From Meandrina meandrites (lineage: Eukaryota; Cnidaria; Anthozoa; Scleractinia; Meandrinidae), in the NCBI GenBank assembly GCA_963693305.1, contig OY855910.1, positions 18,330,362 to 18,394,361 of the forward strand: 64,000 bases of DNA. Reading direction: 5' to 3'. Below are positions 10,996-22,500 of this stretch, piece by piece (within the stretch, counting starts at the first letter, position 1; every line of letters starts with the position of its first letter). The notes under the pieces are model-generated. The model saw only the letters and a program-made list of their open reading frames with translations, made no database searches and was not told where the DNA came from. A program made the translations under genes and the position numbers.

Positions 10996-12946
10996 TTAAG
11001 CGTTCCTTGATAAGTTCATTATGTGTTTCGATCACAAACCACATGAATGATTTAAACTTAAATTCAGCCATTCGTTTGCACATGTTTAAATCTGTTAAAA
11101 AAGCGATTGCTCTGTTCTGCGGATTCAGTGTTTGTACCTCTGATTTCTTTGAATGTTTCCAGATGAGGATGATAGCGGCACTTTGGATTGTTTGGAGGCA
11201 TACAGCACTGCTCTTTGTGCTTCATCACATGAAAGATATCCACTAAAAACTTCACCTGATCTAAAAGAATTTTGGCACCGACATTTCCCTTCTTACTAAG
11301 GTTGCTCAAGAAAGGATGAAGATCGCACGCTCTATCATAAGCTACAAATTTCAGTCTCATTAAATCGTCTGATGTCCTACCGAATGTTAACAACAGAAAC
11401 ACGTATACTTGGGTGCATGATTCACAAGTATACATCTCCTGTGCCTTCACAAATTTCAGTCTCATTAAATCGTCTGTTGTCCTACCGAATGTTAACAACA
11501 AAAATGCGTATATTTGGGTGCATGATTCACAAGTATACATCTCCTGTGCCTTTACAATAATCCCGCAAGGTCTTACTGCTGTTAGCAGTCCTGCAGTGCG
11601 GTCCATGCATCGGTTTACCCTCTCTTTCGATTTGCAACCGCCTTGCTCGCAATCCAATCCGTCGTGTTCAGGGATGTCTCCAACAACTTTCTGGTCAATA
11701 TATCCTGCTGAAATGGGATAAATTAATGTGCGCTTCCTTTCCAATTACTTTGTCGGACCTGTTTTCGGTTTCGTCCCTGTTTTCGGTTTCATCCCCCTCC
11801 TCGCGATCATTTTCTTGAAGGTGCAAATGTTCCCAGCAGAATTTAGACGCTTTGTGTATTTGTGCAACATTTGATAAAATTGCCTTCTCCCTTGTTTACA
11901 GAAAGTTTTTCTTTAGGCGCGGCACACATTGGTCTGCATACTTTCTCCAGGCTGTCAACACTGATGTAACCTTCAGTACAGCCAGGAACTTCGCACCTGT
12001 GATGAATCCACTTGTTCTGTAATTTGCATATCAACTTCCATGACTCGAGGCAAATTTCTTCTAAACTACGCAGTTTGCCCTCCACATCAACTTGTTTCAC
12101 GTTTAACAAGTACAGAGATCCATTCTTTCTGAAAAGATTTATTGTCTTCCAGAGAAAATAGCACTCTTCCACTCGATCTGCATTCAATTTCCACTCATTG
12201 TCTTCATTGTTGCCCTTCACTCTTGAAAAGTTCTCCAGTTTACGCAAGACTTCCTTGTCCAATTCACGATGCATAAAGTTGTATACATCAGCACGAAATT
12301 CGAATGAGCTTGCGCATATTTCAACGTTGTAAACAATGTCTTTCACCAAGTGCATCTCAAACATGGTTTTATTTGACACTTGGAAGTATTTCAAGTCTGG
12401 TGAAAAGTCATAATACACCCTTCGCTGATCTTTCGAGTCCTTGTTACTGCCGCTTTCTGACACGGGACAGTCTTCAAAATAGCTGTAGTGGTAAACCTTC
12501 CTGCATGTCTTGCAGTTACCATTAAATGATGCGGCCACGTTCGTTCCATGACTGGTGTACACTACTGGAGAAGATGGCCTGTTACGTATAGTAATGCTGG
12601 AGCCACAGCACTTCAATTTGCTTGGCAATAAAACAATCGGTTTAAAGGCATCTTTCTCTGACCATTTAAAGAAGGGCTCACTCTCATTGAAGCTTTCTAG
12701 TAGTTGTGGATGATTCTTTGCCACTGAGATACAGTTTTACATTCTTCTGGTGTTGGATTGAACTCTTCTTCTCCACTTTTCGATTTTAGTGATCCTCCGA
12801 TACGAATTTTTGTCTTGTCTTCAACCTTGCTTTCACTAACATACTTTGCAATCAATGACCATCTTAGCGGTGTTTTTTTCCGGAAAATGCTCTAAAGCGA
12901 ATAACAGTGATTTCAACTGAGAAAAACTCAATATCTTATCCTTCAT
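10907..12946 (-). pseudogene. KDZ-family transposase
   Basis: KDZ (Kyakuja-Dileera-Zisupton) transposases cut and paste large DNA transposons. From the likely ATG 12946 (MKDKILSF) the N-terminus contains a SANT/Myb-like stretch (LLFALEHFPEK, then RWSLIAKYV after a shift near 12865). A frameshift at about 12725 leads to the Cys clusters: LKCCGSSITIRNRPSSPVVY and CKTC (CxC5 type), then CEVPGCTEGYISVD (CxC6 type, about 11970-12010). After a break near 11830-11740 the catalytic part follows: YDRACDLHPFL, VKFLVDIFHVMKHKEQCCMP and NTESAEQSNRFFNRFKH. A last shift near 11064 leads to FKSFMWFVIETHNELIKERL. There are at least four frame breaks. Confidence 0.8.
11344..11553 (-). repeat. 105-bp in-frame tandem duplication in KDZ gene
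   Basis: The segments 11344-11448 and 11449-11553 are almost identical. They translate twice as a 35-residue block starting KAQEMYTCESCTQ and ending DDLMRLKFV. As 105 is divisible by three the frame is kept. Other KDZ proteins need only one such block before YDRACDLHPFL. Confidence 0.85.
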
Positions 12947-13542
12947 CTTCAATCAACTTCAGGCAGTCTGTTCTGGTTTCAGTATTTCATTACTAAAAAG
13001 AGACAAAAGGTGACAAACCCAACCTCTAATCTTTTGAGCAATCTGAAGGAATCAAAAAGCCCGATTTTAATACAATCATATTGACGCAATAAAGGAAAAG
13101 AAAGCCGCCGCCGCAGTTTTTCTGGTGTGATTTAAGCCGAATCATTGAGTGCTTTGAATAACAATACGTGACAAGATTTGTCACACCATTGAGCGCTTTG
13201 AATAACAATACATGACAAGATTTGTCACGCATTCAATCTAAATTTAGACTGCTAACCGATAATAAGTAGTCTATTTTAAATTGAAAGCGGCACCAGAGCA
13301 TTCTTTTGATTTTCAATTCTTATTTGCATTACAAGGTAAGACTTTTTGATTGGGTATCCATGTAGTATCATAACAATGCATACAATGTGTTACAGGATTC
13401 ATGATTCTTACTATATATTTATGTCTACAAGCCGTTTAGTAAGTTAAACCGCAATCAGTTACCATCATTACCAACTATAGAAAAAAGGATAAGCGACGCT
13501 CAAAATGCTTGATTTGACTGGACATCTGTGTGTTCAAGTGAG
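12947..13542. promoter_or_regulatory. Divergent intergenic region, 44-bp repeats
   Basis: These 596 bp separate the starts of the divergent KDZ and DUF3987-like genes and probably hold both promoters. Two direct repeats of 44 bp (cattgagtgctttgaataac..., 13143-13186 and 13187-13230) each carry a short palindrome gtgacaagatttgtcac. These could be binding sites for the transposase, which is inference. Confidence 0.45.
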
Positions 13543-14907
13543 ATGCTGACATTTATGGATAGTCACGCAAAGTCCATAGGAGTTCCAAAAGAGGTCTTGT
13601 TCTTCCCGCTCCTGACAACCGTAGCATCACTTATGGGAACTTCTACATGCATAGAAATCAACAAGAAATGGAGGGAACCCACGCTATGGTTCGTGATTGC
13701 CTCAAAAAAGGGTACTAACAAGTCAAGTGCACTCAACTTGCTGTCAGGTACCCTTCAAGAAATTGAAGAAATGCTAGCTAAAAAAGATGACAATGATTGC
13801 AATGAAGAAGAAACACAACAGCAGCTCCTCATTGATCATTTTTCTTTTGAAGAACTGTTCAATGTGGTGTCAAGAAATGGAAACAAGGTCCTTGCATTGT
13901 ACGATGAAATGACCACCTTTTACGGCCTCCTCGATCTCTTCAAGCCAAACAGATGTTTGCATGACAGGAAAACATCATTGAACTTGTACAATGGCAGCAA
14001 ATGGTCTCGTAATTTCCGAAGCGTCCAAGGCAAAATGAACAACACAAGCTTCAACATCGCTGGATTTATTCAGCCGTATTATGTTGAGCTCCTTCATTGA
14101 GACGATCATGACGGCTTCAGTTATTTGACGTCCCACCAGAAATTGAAGTAAACTACCGAGATCTAGAAACTGAACTGCCATCTCATATACCCTCATTTAA
14201 GGATGTCTTCCAGTGCATCATCAATTTACACGAGTCCCCGAAGACCTACAGTTTTGGTGAAGACGCCATGAAGTCATTCATCGAGTATCATGATGCGCTC
14301 AACGAGAGAAAGAGGTCAACAATCGACAATGACATCCGTGGCGTCATTTCAAAGGCCAAGGGACAAACCGCTCGTTTAGCTACGATTCTTCATTTTGCCG
14401 ATCACTGCATCAACGCAACTCAAAGAAACTGATCGGCTACCTTTAGAAGTCGGAGAAGACAGCATGAACCGCTCTACTGTTCTCATGAATTACCTTATCA
14501 ATGTGAAATAAATTCTCTGCCAACCAGCGACGTCTGAAGAATCAAATGGTTTAAATCCCATCAACGGCATCATGGAAAATGAAAGAAATGTGGAAAACAA
14601 GAAAATTCGTAAAATAGTGACGCACTTGGAAATGTCTGTACCTGCTTTCTTCATCTCGCGCAAAAGCTGGTGTTTGCCCGTGAATGGAAAGTACCTGGTT
14701 CATTCAGCAATTCAAATTTAAAAGTAGGTGGAAGATCTTGGGCTTGGCACTCTTCGCGAAATAAGTCATCCACACAACAGTAAAAAATCCAAACTGTTTG
14801 TTAAAACCAAGTTCGATGACCTTAGTGATGATGCGCGTACCTTTCTGCTTTCCCTTGCTATTTCTAAGGAAGATTTTGATGCTTCCTTTAATGTCTCCTC
14901 CAACTGA
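13543..14907 (+). pseudogene. DUF3987-like P-loop protein gene
   Basis: The reading frame starts at ATG 13543 (MLTFMDSHAK). It shows the DUF3987 order: FFPLLTTVASLMG, EPTLWFVIASKKGTNKSSAL (Walker A-like), LALYDEMTTFYGLLD (Walker B-like), and KTSLNLYNGSKWSRN. It stops at 14100. The family pattern resumes in other frames: PEIEVNYRDLE, then SFIEYHDALNERKRSTIDND and ISKAKGQTARLATILHFADH, and finally LGTLREISH up to TGA 14905-14907. DUF3987 proteins are primase/helicase-like ATPases of mobile elements. The P-loop lacks one of the usual glycines. There are at least three breaks, so it is inactive. Confidence 0.75.
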
Positions 14908-15640
14908 GTGACAATATCGATATAATAAGTGACATTTCACGAGGCTTTTAAAGACTTTTCCTGAACTGAGAACGAGTGACACTAGTCTTCCCTTCATAAA
15001 CATTTCGTAGTTATTTAATATTTTTATATTTGAACGAGTTATATAGAGCGTTTACTGTTTTTATTGTAAGACAAAGTAGTAAATGTTAATGGGCCGTGGA
15101 CAATGCATTAGGTGCATCCTGTAAAACCATGTTTAATGTGCATGTTTACTTTCAAATAAAATAACGTGATGAAAGGCATTATTCGTTCTATTTACTCGCA
15201 AGAACAACAACAACGACAACAAGACAATTGATTGCCGTAGACTAGATAATCGCAAAAAACAGAACCAAAACAAACTATGTGTATACCTCTTTCTTTAAGC
15301 ATGTGCAGAGAAATAAAACGTTTTTGGGTTTGGAGGAAACTGCACCAGTAAACTCGGAGAATCAGAAGAATCTTAGAATCGGAGAATAATCTTAGAAAGA
15401 TCTTAATGGAAAATCGTAGAATCGGAAGAATCATAAAATCGGGGGGATTTTACCTGAAATTGTTTAAAAGAATTGTATTGAGATTTTTGTATTTGGTTGA
15501 AGATAATTTATCAGAAAATGAAATGTCGTTTATTCTATGTCAATATCTTCCCTTGTTTTAGTTATATTGATTTTTGTCCACGGCGGTAAGATTCAAATTT
15601 GCCGCCATAATCAGTTGCTATGGAAACTAGAAGTGTTTAC
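14908..15640. other. Spacer with inverted minisatellite
   Basis: No gene. At 15352-15445 aatcggagaatcag/agaatcggaagaatca units form the inverse of the minisatellite at 10350-10735 and probably mark the right end of the KDZ element. The segment 15450-15640 is AT-rich and leads into the Mutator-like gene. Confidence 0.6.
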
Positions 15641-17667
15641 ATCATTATACTGTAAAAAGTCAGGTGCCAGCAGCACAAAAAAACAAGAATTACAGGAAGG
15701 TGCTGGCGAAAGTGCACAGCCTGTTCCAGAAGATAATGATCCTGAAAGCGGCCTAGCTGATTCAGACAACAGTCAGAGTAAGGCAGAATGTTCTAAAGAA
15801 ACTGCATCAGAAAGAAAGATGGTAACTGTGACACCAACAAAGTATCATGAAGAGGAATCTTCAATCAGCAACCGCTTGGTCGAGTTGTCAAGTCTGATGA
15901 GTACATTCCAAGAGCTCCACAATTGCAAGAGAGGAAAGCTAGTGTACAATGATGAACAGGCAAAACGGTATGGGAATAGCTCTTTGATCCACATCGAATG
16001 CACAAAATGTAAAAAGAAAGTTTACCTTCAAACATCCCCCAATAGTGGTGGCCAGTGGAGAGCCAAAAATGCAGATATAAATCGTTGCATGGTTTATTCT
16101 GCTTGTGAAGTGGGTGTTGGACGTGAAGCCATGTCTGTTATGTGTGATGTTCTGAATATGCCACCACCTTGCCAGCCATCATCTTGAAATGAACACTCAC
16201 AAGCACTTTATGAAGCACACGAAGAGGCATTGGATGAAAAGATTGCCAAAGCTAGAGAGAATGTTCATGAACTTTACTGCAGAGAAAATCCTATCTTACA
16301 GAAGATGATGTAATAGAAGTAGCTGTTTCTTTTGATGGTACCTGGTCCAAACGAGGGTTTACAGCTAATTTTGGTGTAGGTTTTGTAATCTCTGTTGACA
16401 CTGGGCAAGTGCTGGACTATGGTTTTGCATCAAAGATTTGTCTCCAGTGTTCACAGAAAAAAGAACAGGTGGCAGAGGACTCGGATGAATTTCGAACCTG
16501 GTATGCATCCCACAGTGTGAACTGTACAGAAAATCATGCCGGATCTACTGGAGCCATGGAAAAGGACATTGCAAGACATTTATGGACTAATTCTCTTGCA
16601 TCCAATCTTCGATACAAATACATGGTCTGTGACGGTGACAGTAAAGCATACAACAGTGTGTGGGATGTATATGGCTGGTGTGAAGATTGCAGTAAGTGGG
16701 AACGAATGAATAAGAAGAGTAATGAATATAAGAAATGGTTTGACTCTGATGCCCATTAGCAATGGAAATTAGACCATGAACTTGGACAGTCAAACTGTCC
16801 TTGAGTAATCAAACTTGACTGTATTGGTCATGTTCAGAAAAGAGCAGGGACAGCTCTTCGTGAGTTCCACAAAAAGAATACAGGAAAGTTAGAAGACGGG
16901 CTGCCTGTTTGGGGAAGAAAACACAGGCTTACTGATAGCTGCATTGATAAACTGCAAAAACACTATGGAAATGCCATCCGAAGCAATATGCCACATCAAA
17001 AACATGCAGAATTACATTATGGCTGTGTTATATCAATTCTGTGACATTGACAAGAAGGACAGGCACAGGTTTTGCCCTTCTGGTAAAGATTCATGGTGCC
17101 AAATTTAAAAGAACTGGGTTTTTTCAAAACAAAGACCACCATTTGGACCCAATTTGTCTCAAGCTTCTTGAACCAGTTTTCAAAAGGCTAAGTAGTGAGT
17201 TACTTTTCCGCCGTTGTTTGCCAGGGTTCTAACAGAACAATAATGAAAGCATAAACAGCTTAGTCTGGAATAGAGCCCCCAAGCACAATTACTATGGCCC
17301 ACAAAGGGTTGAAATGGCAGCTATTGGAGCTATTCTTCAATTCAATGAAGGTGCTTCTGGTAAGCATGTTGTTATGGAAAAAGCCGGGATTGCATGGGGT
17401 GATCATTCTGAGAGTGGAAGTGCAAGAAAAGACAAAAATAGGATCAGCAAAGCTAAGAAGAAGGCATCCCAGCAGCAAAAAAGGGTCAGGAAGAAGATGA
17501 GAGCAGCAAAACTGAAGGCAGAGAAGGAAAGAAAGGCAATGGAAGGAGCTTCGTATGGTGCGGGAAAGTTCAATGATGTTGACCCGCTACAGTGTAGCAG
17601 CTCTGATGAGGACATCCCACTCTCCTTACTGCAGTCAAAGAATTCCAAGAAAAAATGGCTGTTTTAG
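15641..17667 (+). pseudogene. Mutator-like transposase (decayed)
   Basis: This matches the Mutator-like transposase domain family common in cnidarians. The parts in order are: acidic N-terminus; RGKLVYNDEQAKRYGNSSLI and CTKCKKKVYLQ; NRCMVYSACEVGVGREAMS; then after stops at about 16187 and 16311 the core VAVSFDGTWSKRGFTANFGV, SVDTGQVLDYGF and CDGDSKAYNSVWDVYG; the linker CIGHVQKRAGTALREFHKK; and NNNESINSLVWNRAPKHNYY before a Lys-rich tail ending at 17667. Both Asp residues of the core (in FDGTW and DGDSKA) and the later Glu (NESIN) are present. At least four stops or frameshifts, and disorder near 17040-17230, make it a pseudogene. Confidence 0.8.
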
Positions 17668-18394
17668 AGGAAATGTGATTTCATTTTGATTGCTCCAGTG
17701 AAGTAAGTCATTTTGTGTAGAAAATTGGTGTAAAATTGATGTATAAAGTCAATTTCAACTCTTTAATCTTCAGGGGTCATTTCTCAAAAATGGCATTTTT
17801 TGCAATTAGCGAACTTTAAAATCTTATAACTCAGAAAGTATTCAATCAATTAGGCTGAAATTTTCAGCATTTATTGCTCTCATGTATAGCAACAAAATGA
17901 TGATAGCAATTTAACAAGAAAGACATAGCTTATGAGATATAGCTTCTCCAAGAAAGGTGATTTTTGTCCAGTGATGGTTGCTATGGCAACAGGAGCGATG
18001 ATTTCTCAAATTCCCTTCATCATATTACAGCTTTACTTACACATTATTGATAAAAACTGTTTTCAGTGCAATTCAGAAGTGCATTAAGGAGGAGATAGGA
18101 TTTTGACCTAGTGTATTGGGTGTGGCCATTGCAAAAGTAAATCACTCCAGGGGTCCTCAAATGGTAAATAAAGGCAGAGAAATATTTACACCAGATTGTT
18201 GGTTATTTACTGTAGATTCAGAATATATATGGTTTTACTTGGTTTAGCTCGGTACATTGAGATAATATACCCCAAACCCTTGGTACCCCCAAAATGCAAA
18301 ATTTCAGGTGTAACTAATATCAGAAGCACTTGATATACTAAGGGAAAATGATCTCAGCCTACTGCATTCATACGACGCTATGAATGATCAAGAA
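17668..18394. other. Spacer, no gene seen
   Basis: AT-rich sequence without recognisable coding potential. A short palindrome ggttgctatggcaac is at about 17977-17991. Confidence 0.6.
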
Positions 18395-18716
18395 ATGAAA
18401 AAGCCAGGAGAATCGGACACCCGATTAAACTTATGAATTTCACGTTCACTGAAAACTGAGAGAAAATTGTGGTCAACCACATGACATTCGTCTTGGTGCC
18501 ATAACCTTCTGAATACTGGAATGCGTATTTCGAAATCAGAACAGTGGAAGGAGACCTGTTGTTGGTTCTGGAGGTCCTCAACAGCAAGGACGAGTGGGAC
18601 AAAGTAGCAGTTTGTGGAAAGATTGCAAATATCACAGATCCGACCAAAGTTGGTAAAAACCAGCTCAATTTGGCAACTGCAGCAATCGTCAACCAGACTG
18701 GAACAATACCAATTGA

Positions 18717-20970
18717 AGGGGCCAAGGCAAGAAGCGCACATTGAGTTTCTGGCTAAATTGAAAATTGTCAAAAACAACTCCAAAACTCGCATGTGGCTTT
18801 GTTTACATGTGTTAAACACTGTCCTGCATTTATTTTCGCTAGTTTGAGCTTGTTCTTGGAGAAAAAAAAGAAGAGAAAATTATTATTAGCGAATCATTGT
18901 TCCAGAACGAATCTAAATGTTTATGCTGGTTTCATTGTTCGGAGTAACAAAAGGTTTTTTGTTTCTCATTCAGTTGGGAGATCTGGAAATGGTCGGTACA
19001 GCAAATATTGTGACGTAAGCTTTTCGCGCGCAAAGCCTCTTCAGATTTTAATCGGACAAGTTGAATGCTCACCTTCGCGCATGAAGTGCACTTCTCTCCA
19101 CTGATTCTCGCTTATTTGACATATATTTGCACCTGTCTGGTGGTAGAAGGACATCATAAAGTCTGAATACCCGCAAGATCGCTAGCGAGCCTCAAAGAAG
19201 CGAGGTTCGTTTGTTCCATGATCGGGACTGATTCCAGACCCAAAGAGTTTAAACGCACTTCTCTTCCAAACCAAGTTCACCTTCGTTTGTTTGGTCTCAT
19301 TTGCCATGATTTGGCGTGTTGAATGTTTGGAAATGAAGACTGGCTTTTAGACTCTATAATTTTCTGTTGAATTTTGAGCGTAGGACTGTCCGTGTCGAAG
19401 AAACTCAGGGATATCCCATAATAATCTTTAATGCATTGATCGTGATTGCGTTATTTTTGAGCGTGACTTGACAGTCGGGCGAAAGGCGTGGCGGCAAAGT
19501 CTTCATTCATTTCATGTGTGCAAAACGCGGCTTTCGCGATATATTTATAGTATGCCCAAAAAGAACAGAATAGGAGCTTACTGCAAGTCAAGTGGAATGA
19601 AAATCAACCGTTTAGATTTTGTGAGTGCACATCATGGAATTCCATTGATTGCTTCATCGCTGTCTGTCGAGAGGAATGAAAGGACAAGACTGAACCCGGG
19701 CTCGCATGTAAGTTTTTTGTTTGTTTAAGCTGACTTGTTCTTTTCCATCGGTTTTCCAGCCGGCTTAAATTCGATTCAGTGTATTCATAACATGCCTGTA
19801 GGAGAAACAGCCTATTCAGCTTAAAAGTAACTTCTTTTGTGTTGTCTAAAAAAATCGTTTTATGAAACCAGACTTTTACTGCCATTTTCGAGCTACCGTG
19901 AACGGCTAACTTTTTAGCGCGTTTTCTCACGATCAAGCAAAACATTCAAGTTTGTCTAGACAAACTGTCGCGTTTTGAGAGTGAACCAAAGATCAAGATC
20001 GCTGTCTCAGCATTTACCAGAAATATAAAGCCGCCATTTGCTGTCGGCATTCATTGAAGAAACATAAAACGTCGACGCAAAAGTTTTCGAAACCTGTGTT
20101 TCATGACCAGAAACACACAGGCTGAGTAGCCAAAACTTGACATGTTTACGCTCCAAACACGATGGTTTGTCTAGGCAAACTTGAATGCTTTACGCGTGAA
20201 AATTCGCGGAAAAAAGTTCGCCGTTCACGGTAGTCTGAAAATGGAAGTATCTTTTTTAGTGAAACAGACTGAAATTGCTTTGCTAACGGCAGTGTTATTC
20301 ACAAAAAATAATCATTTCGCTTAGCGAAATTTACCGCTGAGAAATTTCAAATACGTTTTCTTCCGTAATGATTTTGTAATTCGTCGCGCAGACAAAGCAT
20401 AAATGGCAAGCGCTTTGCTGATAGCATCACTAAATTTCAAAGCCTTTTGCAGCATCACAGTAGCATCTACGAAATGTCACATCTTGCTCTTTTTTTACTT
20501 TTCCAGAAAACAGTGCCTGAGAAAGTTTTTTTCATATACCGTAATAGTGTTTTCTTTTTTCACGGATTGCAAAACGTTCACTCTCTAGACACTAATCCTT
20601 GACTATATTTAGATACCGACTCATGCCATGCAATTCAAAAGAAGAGATTTCTTTCTTTTTGCTAGGATAACCCTATGCTAACCCCAACCTAACCTAACCT
20701 TAGCCTAACCCCTAGGGTTAATGTTTGTAGAGTTAAAACAGTAATCGGTTCAACTTCACTGATTTCATTGTTTCGCGGAACAAAAGGTTTCTTTCGTCAA
20801 AGTCCAGTTTTTGCATGCGTAATTTTTTGGAAACAAGGCAGACAACAGCAGGAAAAAATACAGGACAGTGTTTAACACACGTAAACAAACTCGCATGCGA
20901 AATTTGGAGTTGTTTTGACAATGTTCAATTTAGCCAAAAACTTAATGTGCGCGTCTTGCCCTCACGCCTT
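18717..20970. mobile_element. 2254-bp TIR element inside RPA-like gene
   Basis: The ends aggggccaaggcaagaagcg (18717) and the inverse of aaggcgtgagggcaagacgc (20970) are inverted repeats. Similarity extends about 130 bp inward (gcacattgagtttctggcta against gcacattaagtttttggcta). The direct repeat caattga flanks it at 18710-18716 and 20971-20977, and copy B shows the uninterrupted site. Inside are a further inverted pair around gtttgtctaggcaaac (about 19820-19970 and 20160-20290) and telomere-like repeats. It carries no transposase. Confidence 0.85.
20664..20720 (-). repeat. Telomere-like ccctaa-type repeats
   Basis: Degenerate units of aaccctatgctaaccccaac, aacctaacctaacctt and cctaacccctagggtta occur. 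This interstitial stretch lies inside the 2254-bp element, so it is not a chromosome end. Confidence 0.6.
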
Positions 20971-21654
20971 CAATTGATCTGTGGGAAACACATCAACAAT
21001 GTAATCGAACGACACTCGTACCGAATGAGTTCTTTGCAAGAGCGTATCTGGTCCAGACCAAAGGAACTTTCAACAACATTGAAAAAATCAAAGGAATTGA
21101 AATCTCCCAAACCAAGAAATCAGCGAACAAGACCATTGTGATCAAAGAGATCACTGCCATCACAAAGTATGACCAGTTTAAAGATGTCCGAAATACACGA
21201 AAAAGATCCCGCAAACTACATGTGCAAGAATTGCAAAGTACCACAAATGAGGTATCATGAAGGCAGAAAAGTGGCAAGTGGGCCTAGTTCTCACAGTAAC
21301 AGTAGAAACCACGGAGAAGGAGCAGTCCCTCCATTTCACTGATGAAATACTTGCATCAATTTTTAAAACATGATGTGTTGTCAATGGACGAAAACGCCAT
21401 TGCAGAAGAACTTTTGTTTGTTGAGAACATTTCTGTGACATGGGATGTTGACAGTTTCGTTATTTCAAACGTGGGACACATATAAGTGGCATCAGAAATC
21501 ACATAAACATTGACAAGTAAGAACTTTTATGGCTGTTTTTGCCAAAGCATAAACTGGAGTTAATGTTTAGCTCAATTGAACCTGCGAATTGTTCCCTGCT
21601 CTTTGAACCGTAAACACGTACTTGTATCTCCCCAGGAGGGAGGGGTAAAGTTGT

Positions 21655-22500
21655 TAGATTCTCAGTAACTTTCGCTGGGTGTATGCGCGTCGCCAAAGTG
21701 ACGTCACGAACAAAGGAGCGTGAAGCTTTCAAGTGATTTCAAAAATGGCGCCCTTGCCTTCGCAAAACAACAACTTTTCAAGTTGATTTTCTCTCCTCAT
21801 GTACCTTCCAAGTGTTTTGTGTTTGGTCAGGAAAGATTTTCTATGATTTCTTTTTCGAAAGGGGTGAGTGACTTATACCTGTAGGTTAAAATAACTTCGT
21901 AGAGGAGGTTTGAAGAGTTTTGGGTATATTCCGTAAGTGGGAATTTGTGTCGGAAAATTTTGGTTGTTCGCACAGGAAAATCGCTTTTTCTCGAAATAGA
22001 TTTCACATGGAAACTTGAAATTTGGCTCAATAATTGGCTACATCGAGAAGGTTACAGAAAAAATGATCAGTCAGTTGTAGTGTCTTACATTGATTTCCTC
22101 GAATGGGAAATTACGATGGAAAATTTTGGTTGTTCGCACAGAAACATCGCTTTGTTGCAAAATCGATCAAGCATGAAAACATGAAATTTGGCTCTGTAAT
22201 AGGCTAGTTCTATAGAAAGAAAGTGCCATTTATTTCAATTCCGATGAGGTTACAGAAAAAATGATCAGTCCATTATAGTCTCTTACATTAATTTCCTCGA
22301 GTGGGAAATTGTGTTCAAAAATTTTGGTTGTTCGCACACTAAAATCATCTTTTCTCGACATCGATTAAGCATAGAACCTTGAAATTTGGCTTAATAATAG
22401 GCTATTTCTATAGAAAAAACGTGAAACTGAAATTAATTCTGAGCAAGTAACAGAAAAAATGATCAGTGCATTCAAGTCTCTTATTGACTGTTATACAGGA
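21655..22500 (+). repeat. RPA-element terminal module with tandem array
   Basis: The module begins with cgcgtcgccaaagtgacgtc and aaaatggcgcccttgcc and continues into three to four tandem units of about 170-200 bp. Each unit carries gttgttcgcacag, a tcgattaagc-like segment, gaaatttggctcaataatag and cagaaaaaatgatcagt (about 21935-22490). The same module lies inverted at 58480-58975. It probably forms the terminal repeat of the element that carried the RPA-like genes. Confidence 0.75.

Larger units (their letters stand above)
10350..15450. mobile_element. KDZ-type DNA transposon (decayed)
   Basis: The unit is inferred from three facts. A KDZ transposase gene (minus) and a DUF3987-like gene (plus) are divergently arranged with 596 bp between their start codons. 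A gattctccgatttttccgat-type minisatellite on the left (10350-10735) reappears inverted on the right (15352-15445). No other gene family intrudes. I could not fix terminal inverted repeats or a target duplication, so the ends are approximate. Confidence 0.6.
18395..21480 (+). pseudogene. RPA-like OB-fold protein gene, copy A (split)
   Basis: This resembles replication protein A large-subunit type ssDNA-binding proteins carried by some eukaryotic mobile elements. The first half (18395-18716) contains LEVLNSKDEWDKVAVCGKIA and ITDPTKVGKNQLNLATAAIV, and breaks off in the OB-fold segment TGTIPI. A 2254-bp element follows. The second half (20971-21480) resumes LWETHINNVI-like and continues to a zinc-ribbon region (CPKxT... 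then CKNCK) and the strand TVETTEKEQSLHFTDEIL. Copy B at 61757-62600 has the same order without the insertion. Several frameshifts and stops are present, so it is inactive. Confidence 0.7.

Noticed and set aside
20664..20720. Telomere
   Set aside because: Degenerate, short and inside a defined transposon.
21935..22490. CRISPR-like array
   Set aside because: Repeats are 170-200 bp with no unique spacers, in a eukaryotic transposon end.
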